This document shows, piece by piece, positions 20,996 through 33,100 of a DNA stretch of 64,000 nt. A program made the translations under genes and the position numbers. The notes under the pieces are model-generated. The model did not search any database, was not told the origin of the DNA, and was given only the letters and a program-made list of their open reading frames with translations. The first letter of the stretch is position 1; each line of letters opens with the position of its first letter. Origin of the DNA: Cliona cf. orientalis (taxonomy: Eukaryota; Porifera; Demospongiae; Clionaida; Clionaidae); contig OZ005703.1 in the NCBI GenBank assembly GCA_963930775.1, positions 992,001 to 1,056,000 on the forward strand, written 5' to 3'.

Positions 20996-22207
20996 ATGAA
21001 ATCAGTGAGGGAGTACATCACCCCACACGGTACTATTTATAAATTTCTGCATCAAATTCAGGGTATCAGATATTTGAGAATAAAATATTATGTTTGTCAT
21101 CATCTTAGTGATTGATCAGTACAACTATCGTGGAAGAGGTGATCCACAGCTTGCACCAATTGTCACCTATGGAGGTCAGCTCATAGGGCAAGCAGTGACA
21201 GCTGCCTTCAACTCGATTCAGGATCTTGATTCAGCCTTTCAACTCCACTCGGTGCACTGCTATTTCGTCAACCCCACTCAATATGATCGAGACATCTTCT
21301 ATAAAGTACAGCGAATCAAAGAGGGTAAAAGCTTCTGTTCGCTGACTGTGGAGGCTTCCCAAGGCAATGGCGATGGTGATGGAAGAGTTACGTTCAAATG
21401 CATGATATCATTTGATAAGCCTGAGTCCCCAGCAGCTACTAGTGTGTTGGACTTTACCACCAAGCATATTATGCCCATTGTGCGGCATCCTGAGCGCCCC
21501 AGTGCTACCGTGGACTCCGATCGACAGTGTCTTATTCATTTTGAGAAGCTTACCTATGGAATACATAGGTTTTCTCATCTGGATATGTACATGTGCTTGA
21601 CTAAGACGGAATATGAAAATTACAAAGCAAGGAGACCTGGAGAACCAAGGTGAAGTGGATTAAAAAATTCTAGCTAGCTAGTCTCCTTCCCCGGGCTTGA
21701 GGGGGGTATGAGGCTATAATATTATATGCATTCTATTTTATTAATATATAATGTTGTTTTGCTATATACTCCATCTCATCATGTATATTGCTGTATAGGC
21801 ATTTTATCTGGATCAAACCCAAAAGTCTAGGATACACTGCCCTAGATCACCAAAACTATCATCGAGCAGTACTGGCCTTCCTTTCAGACCTGTTTTTGGC
21901 TGCGGTTATCAGAAGTGCCCACCCAACAGTCAAGCTGAGCAAAGGGACTTCACTGGATCATAGCATTTGGTTTCACACTGACTGCAACTCTCAAGACTGG
22001 CACCTGTTTGTGAGCGAGTGTGATCACTGCAGAGGTGGAAGGGCTCTCAATTCATCAAGGTAAACTTAGAATTAGCTACCAATTCTTTATAAAGGTCAGT
22101 GTGGGCCGGTACTAACTATATCATTATGTTCCTGCAGGATCTACAGGGAAGATGGCACATTAGTCGCGTCTTGCAGTCAAGAGTCTCTCCTTAGACCTAA
22201 GCTATAG
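20996..22207 (+). CDS. Acyl-CoA thioesterase, ACOT8/TesB family, copy C
   Basis: Exons 20996-21029, 21109-21649, 21799-22059 and 22138-22207 sum to 906 bases (301 residues). Starts MKSVREYITPHVIDQYNY. Contains TYGGQLIGQAVTAAFNSIQ, LHSVHCYFVNPTQ, SLDHSIWFHTD and DGTLVASCSQESLLRPKL; the PKL end is a likely peroxisomal signal. The 34-base first exon is the same length as in copy A. The Ser/Thr of the catalytic triad is again replaced (ECDHCRGG). Exon 2 is nearly identical to copy B over long runs, which points to recent duplication or conversion. Confidence 0.88.
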
Positions 22208-22828
22208 CAATGTGAAATTACGGTCATAATCTGATCAAAAAAACATCATCTAATGGACTTTGGGTGGCATACAGTGTACACTGCTATTTATTCTATTTGT
22301 TAATAATTATTATTTTAAAATTTTATTTATGACCATGTTGAGCCTGATCACCTCTGCTAATTACGTGCATGCTGCACCAATGAGGTTTATTAATATTGAC
22401 GTAGTTAGCTATAGCGTATACAGTACTGTATTATTAATACCTCTGCGGACATGGCTGTACTTATACAGTTTCTATTTTCCTAGCCTTTATAAATTTTGCT
22501 GAATGTTCAGTTGCTGTTGGTAGTGTGTTTTGTATTGACAGCAGTTCTATAGCTAGCTACATAGCTACATGGCACTCCAAACTCATTAGTTACAATGTTT
22601 TTTTTTGGGTGATCAGTACTGACTGTGTGTTGGGAGACTCCTTTGCTCCATAGTATCACCAGCAGTCTCCTCATCTGCGATAAAAAGCAGTGGCGAATTA
22701 AAGCACCATAACGATTATTTTCTATACAAAATTATGATGTTTATTGTGCCTGTGAGCTAACAATCAGTGGCTGTAATAATAGAAAGGTGACTGCTTTAAA
22801 GAACTTTGCCATGGAGCTTGAGCTTGAA

Positions 22829-24833
22829 CTAATATTTAAAGAGGTGGAGGTTGTGACCATTATAGTCTATACACGTGCAATCATGTTCGACTGTACCTAT
22901 AATGAGAGCACTGTCCTCTTGTGGTTCATGGTCAAGGTGGACAGTGGCTTCACTTCCTGGCACCTCAGCAGCTATCATCACGCCGACAGGTGGCTGCCCT
23001 CTCCTCTTTCGCCACTTATAAATGGGGCAGTGCTTGTTGCAAACGCACAGAGTCATCGTAATAGCCACAAGGATGAGAAGAGAAAAGAAAAGGACAATGA
23101 TGCCAACTATTCCTCCAAATATTGGTCCGTAAATGCTCTTCGGATTTAAAGCGCCAGTGATATCACCATAAAACATACTAAAATCTTGGAGGAAGTTATT
23201 AAGCGAGAATAAGGCTGACTGAATACATGTGTCTGGTTCGTCTATTCCGTCTTCGCAGTCCCTGATTCCATCACAGTAGGATTTTTTAGCCACACAAATG
23301 TCACCATATGAGCCTCCACGACAGCTGAAGCTTTCACCTCTGCAAAAGGCTGAAAAAGATTTTTGAGTGAGGATATTACATGACAGGGGGTGAAGCTGAT
23401 TTTCTACTTAATCATTCATTGTACAGTTCTATGCATGAGTAAGCTATACATGCATGTCTATAGGGTATATGTGTGTGTGCTAAGGTACATAATGATTATG
23501 GCATTCAATTTATGTATTAAAAGTAGCTACAAAATTTAATCAGACAATACTCTTAAGCTTACCACAATCAAGTTCATCGCGGCCATTTAAACAGTTGTAG
23601 TAGCCATCACACACGTTGAACAAGAAGATACAGTTCCCATCTCCACACTCCCATTTTCCATATGTCTCAAGTTTACTAGAGGTACACGGGAGAACCAGTC
23701 CATTGTCAGCTAGTCATAATTCATAAAAACCTCATAAAATATTACAGTTTTACGCATGGTATCATACTTATAGATTTTTGTGAGGAGGGGTGCAAATTGC
23801 AACAAAAATTTATACAAAATTAATTCTATGGAGACATTGGTCAAGTATAGCACAATATAAACTAGGGGAACTAAACAAATTATAGGGGGTAAGTTACAAT
23901 GTCATATAATATTATAGCCATCTCCATGGAGCTACTAAGCAATAGCTATATACTCTCGGTATACAGTAATATTATTATTCTTAATCCTGTTACAGTACTG
24001 CACTACAGACTGTGCAAAGGTTCGGCCTTTCGCACTAAAGTCGAGTTCCACTGTTGTGCTGCAGCTGCAGGCATGCATGACCTTTTGAATTCTATTTAAT
24101 ACACTGAGTATATACTGCTGCAAGTTTTAAATTTGCTGCTGACATGACTAAAATAACCATTCCTCCTGTAGCTGCCTGCTTTCCTGTTTGGATAAATTAA
24201 TGTACACCGCTTCCTTGTTTATAAATATGTACCTTTTTTATTATCAACTATACAAATTATTAATTTTTGCACCGTAAACTTGGAATTATGACATTGTATG
24301 TAGTGGCCAAATAAACTTTTTGTGTAGACCATACCTGCGGCCAACCTGCGGACAGTCTTGTGCTTGAAATTAGCATAAAATGTGCTTGATTTGGGGGCGT
24401 TTTTGCTTGAAAATGCTATACTAGCTTCTCCAAAATGTATCAGCATATAATATGGGCCAGGTTCTCACAAAAAATGAGGGTTTTAGTGATTTTTGTGAGG
24501 GATGGGTACCATTTTTGCTTGAAATCAAGCAGAAAACTGGATGGTTGTAGGTATGGTAGACAGTGTAGGTAATGGTACGGTGGCCGAGAGGGACACGAGC
24601 TTAGGCCTTAAATTGATATTAAAAATCATTATCATTAATATTGGGGATCAGGGTCATCATACAATTATGTCTATTAACCCCAGCCCTACATTAATCTTGT
24701 ACTCACAATGAAAAAGAGCCTATCTAGATAATGCAGACCATGCAACTTTGAACAAATGCAGTGTCCACTTACCTTGCTGAGCACCAATCGCACCAGGTCC
24801 TAGTAGTCCCGCTAAAATCAAACTAATATACAT
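22829..24833 (-). CDS. Two-LDLa single-pass membrane protein, copy 1
   Basis: Exons 24773-24833, 23563-23709 and 22829-23337 sum to 717 bases (238 residues). Exon 1 is a signal peptide (MYISLILAGLLGPGAIGAQQ). Exon 2 is one LDL-receptor class A module (WECGDGNC...CDGYYNCLNGRDELDC) in which a usual calcium-ligand Asp (DC) is Asn. Exon 3 has a second module (CRGGSYGDICVAK...CDGIRDCEDGIDEPDTC), a stalk and a hydrophobic segment (IFGGIVGIIVLFFSLLILVA). A Cys-rich juxtamembrane stretch (CVCNKHCPIYKWRKRRGQPP) and a short acidic cytoplasmic tail follow. LDLa modules bind ligands through calcium. No ligand can be named. Exon 1 abuts a copied CHERP promoter. Confidence 0.85.
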
Positions 24834-24978
24834 CTTTGCCAGTGTAGTACCACTTAAATCAATGAAGTTGTATTACAATTTATTAATTGCACTTTACTAT
24901 CAAAATGTTTGCCGTAAGTGCATGGGATCCTTTTACCAAGCGCTATTATAGTAATGCGTACGGTGTACTGCGACCCCA

Positions 24979-25060
24979 TTGCGCATGCGCAATCGATCAC
25001 GAACGGCAAGCAGCTATTCGCAGTACTCCAAGTACACTTGTACTCCTCCTGCTCCTGAGG
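24979..25060 (+). pseudogene. Degenerate copy of CHERP promoter and first exon
   Basis: Shares the GCGCATGCGC palindrome (24981-24990), the following AATCGATCAC and the codons for QYS-Y-TPPAPE up to the splice donor with CHERP exon 1 (43101-43155). The ATG is lost and an extra codon block is inserted. No later CHERP exon follows. What comes next is ACOT8-like sequence. Confidence 0.8.
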
Positions 25061-25155
25061 GTAAACTCCTCTCCTTTTCTCAATACTACGTAATCCGTAT
25101 GTCACTTACGATCCCTATAAGCTTTCAAGCTTCTGGGTTCGAGACTATGGTGGTA

Positions 25156-25818
25156 CACATAGATTTTCTCATCTGGATATGTACATGTGCTTGACTAAGA
25201 CGGAATATGAAAACTACAAAGCAAGGAGACCTGGAGAACCTAGGTGAAGTGGATCAGTTAAAGGAATTCTAGCTAACTAGTGTCATACCCAGGCTCGAGG
25301 GGGGTACGAGGCTATATTATATGCATCAATGCTTGACCTGTTATTTTGCTCGAATTCTCACTCCATCTCATCATGTACATTGCTGTATAGGTATTTTATT
25401 TTTTTGGATCAAACCCAAAAGTCTAGGATACTACACAGCCCTAGATCACCAAAACTATCATCGCTGAGCAATACTGGCCTTTCTTTCTGTCATCTTTATG
25501 CTTGGGATTATCATAAGTGCCTTCCCTAATGTCAAGCTGAGCAAAGGGACTTCACTGGATCACAGCATTTGGTTTCACACCGACTGCAACGCTCAAGACT
25601 GGCACCTGTTTGTGATCGAGTGCGATCACTGCACAGGTGGAAGGGCTCTCAATTCGTCAAGGTAAACTTAGAATTACCAATAATTTATTAGTTATAAAGG
25701 TCAGTTTGGGCCAGTACTAATTATAACTGTGTCATTATGTTCCTGCAGGATCTACAGGGAAGATGGCACATTAGTCGCGTCTTGCAGTCAAGAGTCTCTC
25801 GTGAGACCTAAGCTATAG
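25156..25818 (+). pseudogene. ACOT8-like fragment (copy D)
   Basis: Contains the last ~90 bases of exon 2, then exon 3 and exon 4 equivalents of copy C, including SLDHSIWFHTD, DWHLFVIECDHC and DGTLVASCSQES and the terminal RPKL. Exon 3 has at least two frame-changing differences (extra T-run near 25393, extra bases near 25464). Exon 1 and most of exon 2 are missing. The left breakpoint (about 25150) joins it to the copied CHERP first-exon region. Confidence 0.85.
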
Positions 25819-26264
25819 TGATGTAAAATGGTCATCACAATCTGATCAAAAAAATTTCATCTGATGGACCTGGCTTACAATGATAATTATTGTACTGCTA
25901 TTTATTTATTTATTTATTTTGTATATAGGAAACTATTAATTTTATTATGATCATGTTGGGCCTAATCAACTCTGCTAATTGCATGCATGCTGCACCTATA
26001 TTATATGAGCTTCTCTGATTGTAGGCAGGCAAATTTAATTTGCTTTGTTATCGTGGAAACTATTATACAGACTGAGCTGGTCACCCACCACCTGTAGCTA
26101 TAATTATTATAATAATTATTATTAATTAACATCGCCTAGTAGATGCATGTGTGCACACGTACATCTACTTAGCAAGGTTTATTAATATTGACAGTGGATC
26201 AAAGTACAAATTGTGATAATCTGGTCGAGTCTGGTACCTTAATTCAACAAACTAGTCCAGCCGC

Positions 26265-26440
26265 CTATCAAGCTCAATAAGGATAAACAATTTATTTCAA
26301 CAAACTTCCTCACCTCTGGAATTCACTACCATGCACCCATTGATCTGAACATATCCTTCATAACAATCAGAAAGCAACTAATAGACACTTTTTGGAAATC
26401 CTTCCTCGCCAAATTTAATTCTGACAATAGCTGCATGCTC
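26265..26440 (+). pseudogene. Reverse transcriptase C-terminal fragment (LINE relic)
   Basis: Translates as FNKLPHLWNSLP, then after a one-base frame change PIDLNISFITIRKQLIDTFW and KSFLAKFNSDNSC. This spacing (NxLPxLWNSLP ... FW..F...F) is typical of the C-terminal end of non-LTR retrotransposon reverse transcriptases. Too short and too damaged to assign to a clade. Confidence 0.6.
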
Positions 26441-27161
26441 CTATTACTTCGCATGTCCTTGCCCGAGGTATTTCTCCTGCCTTGCAAGAACCATTAATTT
26501 TGTCATGGAAACGGCAAAAGGCCAACTGTCTTATTACACATTGTTTTATTCATCCTTATGACATTAGCACTGATATCAATTAGCATGCATGTGGGCTGGA
26601 TTATTATTCAAATGACACGTATTTTAGTGGACATTCAAATAACACTCTACTGTGTGTCAAAATAACACACTTGTTTTTACACGCATATATTATAGCGTGC
26701 TGATTAATTTTAGAGGATATTCAAATAACACGCTACCGTACTATGTCAAAATAATACAGTGCACGATTATTAGTTGCAGTTTATGACAGTTTATCGGGTC
26801 TGGGGACGAGATTAGAAATGAGAAAACTTTTTGCATTATCAGAATATAGCTAATCTAGCTAAAAGCTAATGGCAGTCAGTACACAAGAAATCCCTCCTAA
26901 AATTATTATTTTCAGTTCTTGCAGCTTTCTATATTTTATTGTACATATAGCACTCCAAACTCATTAATTACGACAGTTTATGGACGAGATTAGTAATGAC
27001 TGTGTGTAAGAAGATTTTTTTGCTCCGTAGTATCATCAGTAGCCTCCTCATCTGTGATAAAAAAAATACAGTTATAATAAGTATTAATATATAGCTAGTT
27101 ATCACCCATGCCATGGGCCAAAAGTTAGTGGCTGTAATAGATTAGAGCCAAGGTGACTACT
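26441..27161. other. Intergenic spacer
   Basis: AT-rich. A short motif 'attcaaataacac' recurs at about 26634-26760 without forming a clear array. No gene. The 3' part corresponds to the 3' flank of the LDLa genes seen also at 22560-22800 and 39300-39600. Confidence 0.4.
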
Positions 27162-30100
27162 TTAAAAAAAGTGTGTGATGTATGGAGCTTTAACTAAGTG
27201 GCTGTATATAATAGGAGGTACCGTATAGCCGGAAATATTGGCAGGAATTAAATTTGGCGGTTGTGATGTAGATCGCCAAACTGCCAAATTTAATTCCCTG
27301 CCAATATTTCCGGCTATACGGTATATGGAGGTGACTGCCACTATAGCTAATACAATACCTATAATGAGTGCACTGTCCTCTTGTGGATCATGGTTAAGGT
27401 GAATAGTGGCTTCACTTCCTGGAACCTCAGTAGCTATCATCACGCCAACAGGTGGCTGCCCTCTCCTCTGTCGCCACTTGTAAATGGGGCAGTGCTTGTT
27501 GCAAACGCACAGAGTCATCGTAACAGCCACGAGGGTGAGAAGAGAAAAGAATAGGACAATGATGCCAATTATTCCTCCAAATATTGGTCCATAAGTGCTC
27601 TTCGGATTCAAAGCACCAGTGATATCACCATAAACCTTCTTAAACTCATGGAGGAAGTTAGTGAGTGAGAATAAGGTTGACTGAAGACACGAGTCTGGTT
27701 CATCTATTCCGTCTTCACAGTCCCTGATTCCATCACAGTAGGATCTCTTTGCCACACATATGTTACCAGATGAGCCTCCATGACAACTGAAGCTTTCACC
27801 TCTGCAAATGGCTGAAAAAGATTTTGAGTGAGGATGTCAATCACTTTTAGACCTGGCCCAATATAGGGGTAAATAAAGTGGGAAAAATTCATAATAACAT
27901 GTTATATAACCATAGATAATGTTTTTACTTTATATGGTATATTTGTAATCTTGAGTATAGTTAGATCATGCATGGTTACAGATAGGTGGTAGTACTGTTA
28001 TAAGTTCCAATAGGTGGTATAAGATGGTTATGGACTGTTACAGGTGGTCGTAGATGGTTATATACTGTCATAGCCGTTATAAGTGGTTATAGGTGGTCGT
28101 AGATGGTTATAGACTGTTATAGATGGTTATATACTGTCATAGATGGTTATAAGTGGTTATAGGTGGTCGTAGATGGTTATAGACAGTTATAGATGGTTTT
28201 ATACTGTCATAGTTGGTTATAAGGGGTTATAGGTGGTCGTAGATGGTTATAGGTGGTTATAGATGGTTATAGACAGTTATAGGTGGTTCTAGACTGTTAT
28301 AGACGGTTATAGACTGTTATAGGTGGTCGTAGATGGTTATAGAGGGTTATAGATGGTTATAGCTAGACTGTTATAGGTGGCTATAGACTGTTATAGGTGG
28401 TCGTAGATGGTTATAGACTGTTATAGGTGGTTGTAGACTGTTATAGACGGTTATAGACTGTTATAGGTGGTTATAGATGGTTATAGACAGTTATAGGTGG
28501 TTCTAGACTGTTATAGACAGTTTTGACTGTTATAGGTGGTCGTAGATGGTTATAGAGGGTTATAGATGGTTATAGACTGTTATAGGTGGTTATAGACTGT
28601 TATAGGTGGTCGTAGATGGTTATAGGTGGTTGTAGATGGTTACAGACGGTTATAGATGATTCTAGACATTTATAGGTGGTTATAGACTGTTATAGGTGGT
28701 TGTAGATGGTTATAAGTGGTTATATAGGTGTTCTTAGATAGTTATAGACTGCTATAGGTGGTAGTAGATTGGCAATGCGTTATAGAAGCATGGTATTATA
28801 TTATGACATCAAGAGACGGTATATGGGATATAATACAACTTGAAGGAGGAAACAATTAATGTACCTAAAAAGCTGCCTAGTAAAAAGGATGGTATGGTAT
28901 TTAAGGGATGCATGCTTTAAAATGGTAGCGGTGCATGACTATAATAATACAGCTAGTACTAACTGTTCAGATACAGAGTATTTAGTGTTTGTTCCTTTAA
29001 CAATCAGGACAGTTCCAGCTCAACAAAGCTTTGGCAGCTTTTGCAGTAAACCCAGCACAGGAGCAGTGAAACCATTGCTGGCATGAATCACACTGTATCC
29101 AAGTTGTGCGGTAGGAAACTCTCTTTAGCTTGCACCTGCTCCTGGGACAGCATTTTTTCAAAGAATCTGATGTGGAGACTGGACAAATCAATGCTCCGCT
29201 GTTCCTCTCAGTTGAAACTAAACCTGCATGTAACATTGTAATATCACAATAATATTATTACATGAACCACATTTATTTTGTCATCATAATATTAATTTAA
29301 CAACTAACCTTGGGTGGTATCCATTTCTTGAGCCAGCTCATCTGCTCTCGGTTCTTCTAGTTCCTTCTGAACTGTCCTCTGCTGTTCCGGTTCTCTCTGT
29401 TGCTGTTCCTCTTCCTCTATCTGTTGTAACTGCTCCTCCTCTTCCTCCTCTTCTCTCCGTTGCCGTTCCTCTTGCTCCTCTTCTCTCCGTTGCCGTTCCT
29501 CTTCCTCTTGCTCCTCTTCTCTCCGTTGCCGTTCCTCTTGCTCCTCTTCTCTCTGTTGCCGTTCCTCTTCCTCTTGCTCCTCTTCTCTCCGTTGCCGTTC
29601 CTCTTGCTCCTCTTCTTTCCGTTGCCATTCCCCTTCCTCTTGCTTCTCTGCTGTGCTAGATCCTATAAGGAATACAGTTTGGTGTAGTTATACAGCTTCA
29701 GAATCAGTATTATCCTCACCATCGTCCTTATCAATGATCTGTGTGCAGGGATCGTTGTGGCTACATACTGAAATGTCGTAAGAATTAATTCTGTATACAG
29801 TATCAGAATCCTTATGCACTTACATTTATCTAGCAATTTCAAGGGTTCTGGAGGAATCTTGTTCCTTGGGACCTGCATCACAGACCTTCTGTTTACTCCC
29901 ACTTTGCTGGTCACTATTGTTGCCTGTGATGTGGTGCTTAAAAATAGTCCCCCCGTGTTTACCATGCCACCAGCTTTCTTTACAGCACGCTTGAGCTCCT
30001 GCTCATTCTCACTGGTCAATACATCATCACTGATGTATTCCTTCAGCATTGGGAGGTAGATTGACACCACAGGCTCTGCATCTTGCAATCTCCGAGGAAC

Positions 30101-33100
30101 ATGGGAGCGCAGCATTCGTAGAACCTGTAAACTCGTTAAAGTGTCCCATTGTATTATAGTAACGCTATAATTTTTAATACCTCATAAACTTGAAGTCCTT
30201 CAAGAGCTTTGCACACACCCGAAAAGAATGTGGAGAGAATGCCACCCCCACATGAGTGCAGACCAATCACATGGGGTGCCCACTTCTCTGCAAAGAATTC
30301 TTGCACCTCATCAAATATCACTACATCAGGCATCAAGTCGCTAAGCTGCAAAAGTATAATATATGCAAGCTATAATAGTGGTGCACATGTCAGCTAGTAT
30401 ATACATACTACCCTGAACAGTGGCTATGTATTTAGTGTTAATGACGGTCATGCAGCTTACCAACTCAGCTGCAGTTAAGGCTAATGCATAGCATTTCTGG
30501 ACTCTGAAGTGCAGAGATGGCATATGCTGGATAACAAATGGGAGGTGATGGTTCTGCAAGTGGAGCTGAACTTCTGGCGAAATTAGCTTCCCTCCTAGCT
30601 TGATTATCTCTCCAATGGCAGCAGAGGCACCACTCCTGGTTTCTTTGAGAATCATCTCTGTTCTAACTTGCTCCGAAGGAGAGAATGGCTTTGGCTGGTG
30701 GAAAAATGGAATGTGCACTATCCGTTGGGAGCTTCTATACGGTGAAAAGTATACATTTGGTGATTCAAAGCATATATTATTATATAGTTATGACATTGTA
30801 TAATCTGACAGTGACAGCTGCATCGCCCCAGTGAAAACACAGGCTAACAAAATAGGGTTCACAACAGGTGTTCTCAGCACAAGTTCTTACCTCTCAGTAT
30901 CGCAAAAAGGTTGATTTGAAGTCACTATGATGGATGTTCTGGGCTTTTGTGTGCCGTTACTGACTGTAGAGTGGGAAAAGCCATTGAAGAACTGCACAGC
31001 TATTGTTTCCAGCTTTTTTGCACTCCTAATGTCATCTATCCCTGCATTCCAAATTGAACGTCAAGCTCAAGCATACAAGTCTATATGGTGCATCAATTGC
31101 TCAGTTAACATACCCAGAGGAAGAGTGGTGTTTGCAGATTTCATGATAACAGCAACAGGATTGGTGTCGGGTCCATAGGCATTTAGATCAGCCACACCAA
31201 AGGCACTCAAAGTATTGAGTAGAGAGAACGACTTGCCTATTCCAACCAATTATACATTATGTATACATAATATGAATTGGAATTGAGACAGAATGCATGG
31301 CTCACCTGTGCCAGAGTTGGAGCTATAGCAAAGGAAGAGAGGGCATTCATCCTGGAGATCTAGTATTGATTCGTAATGAAAGCTGATCATCCCACCAGTG
31401 AATGCCAACAAAGAAGGAATGTAGTTTATGCCAAGGCAATCTCTGGTCATCTTAAATAGCTGGCTGAGAGGATCTAACTGCAAAGGCAAACTGATTGGTA
31501 CAGGTGTCATCGGTGTCTTAGCAACTGCACTAGCATGCCTGCAAGTATACAAATTTGGTGATGAAATTATAATTATTAAGCTATAGTAGACTACAAACAC
31601 TCACCAGTAGAATAATTGCTCTTCAGGGGGGATGATTTGTCCTCTATGGTCAATCTGGAGGGAAGGACTAAAGACCCACACGTTGCTGTTTGGCTGGCGA
31701 CCAACATTGGATACCATCGTCTTCACGGTGTAGTTCACACTTTGAGCATATGCTTTCGACATTGTCAGTATGTGAAGCCCCCAGACAGTGTCGCTGATTT
31801 TTGCATACTGCAAATTTGGGTGTGATGTAGATGCTGCTCGGACAAAACTCTTTAACGTCTGGCTGTCTTCCGTGCTGACAAAACATTTCCTGCAATGTAT
31901 GCATTGACGTGGGTGCATGTTCTATGTATAGCTACCTATAGATTTTACGTTGGACATTAATCACCTAACAGTATGCTGATCGATAGACTATGTAGCACAC
32001 AGTAGGTCATTGGCAACTTACTTTTCGACACCTGCAGTACCAGAAGTTTTGATCGAAAACACGAATCCGTACGTGGGAACTGCTTCAACCGGTGACGACT
32101 GTACAGTATGTGCGATTTCCATGGAAAAGTTGGTATAGCTAGTGAACTCTCTGTTTCTCATCATCCCCAGCTCTCCATCTTGGGTTACCAAACATCTGTT
32201 TCTTGTAGTCGTCATGGTGGTTGCACTCTCTCTCGGCGTGCGATCTTCTAGAGGGCCTAACGTGAACTTTTGAAACTTGACGTAGCCTTGCAGGATCTTC
32301 TACTCTCCTTGCATGTAGCCTCGGCTGAACTCTCGGAACTTGCAATTGACTGACGTAGCCTTGCAGAACTCTCCGAATTTGTAGTCTCGATCTTCTTGAC
32401 TCCGTGCATGAACTCTCGAAACTTGACTGAGCCTCGTAAAAAATTATTAACACCTCATTGATTTCGGATGAGGTCGGGTGGATCAACTACTATACTATAA
32501 TAGTCCCACCCGACCTCATCCGAAGTCGAGATAGTCCGCGCAGGATTGATCCATGAGCTCGAGGTGTCAACGATTTCGGATGAGGTCGGGTGGATCAACT
32601 ACTGTTGATTGCGCTTCATGCGTGTGCGCGTGCGCGTGGAGCGCGGGCGCGCGAATGCGTTTGCGCGCGAGAACTGAGCTGAGCTGAGTCATACTAGGCT
32701 CATACATGCTGGTAGCTACAATCTGTATGTAAGCGTAATACTCTGCATAACATTATGAATGACATCAAGAAGGTGTAAACAATAACTATTATAGTCAACA
32801 AAATTATTAATAATAATAATAATAATTATTAATGTGATTATTCATATCCACATTTAGTAATCCAATTATTGCATTGTTCTTTTGTGACACTGTCAAAGGC
32901 ACTCTTAATGATGACCTTTGGATCTGATATTGCTTGAAGTATTTCATCATGACTTTTTGATATAGCTAAAGCAAAGCTCTATGGGCATGTAGTCTGGGCT
33001 GTATGGTGGCAAAAAAATAACCAGCACTCCAGCTTTCCGGAATTCTTCTGCTACCTCAGGTATATGATGTACTGAGCAGTTGTCTAATATGGCAATGGAT

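Noticed and set aside
27970..28780. Regular array that superficially resembles a CRISPR array
   Set aside because: Units are adjacent short variants with no unique spacers, in a eukaryotic context and inside a transposon's subterminal region.
29338..29687. Open frames rich in TERRGARG on the minus strand and PLPFLLLLFS on the plus strand
   Set aside because: Out-of-frame readings of the minisatellite that encodes RQRREEEQEE in the traced exon.
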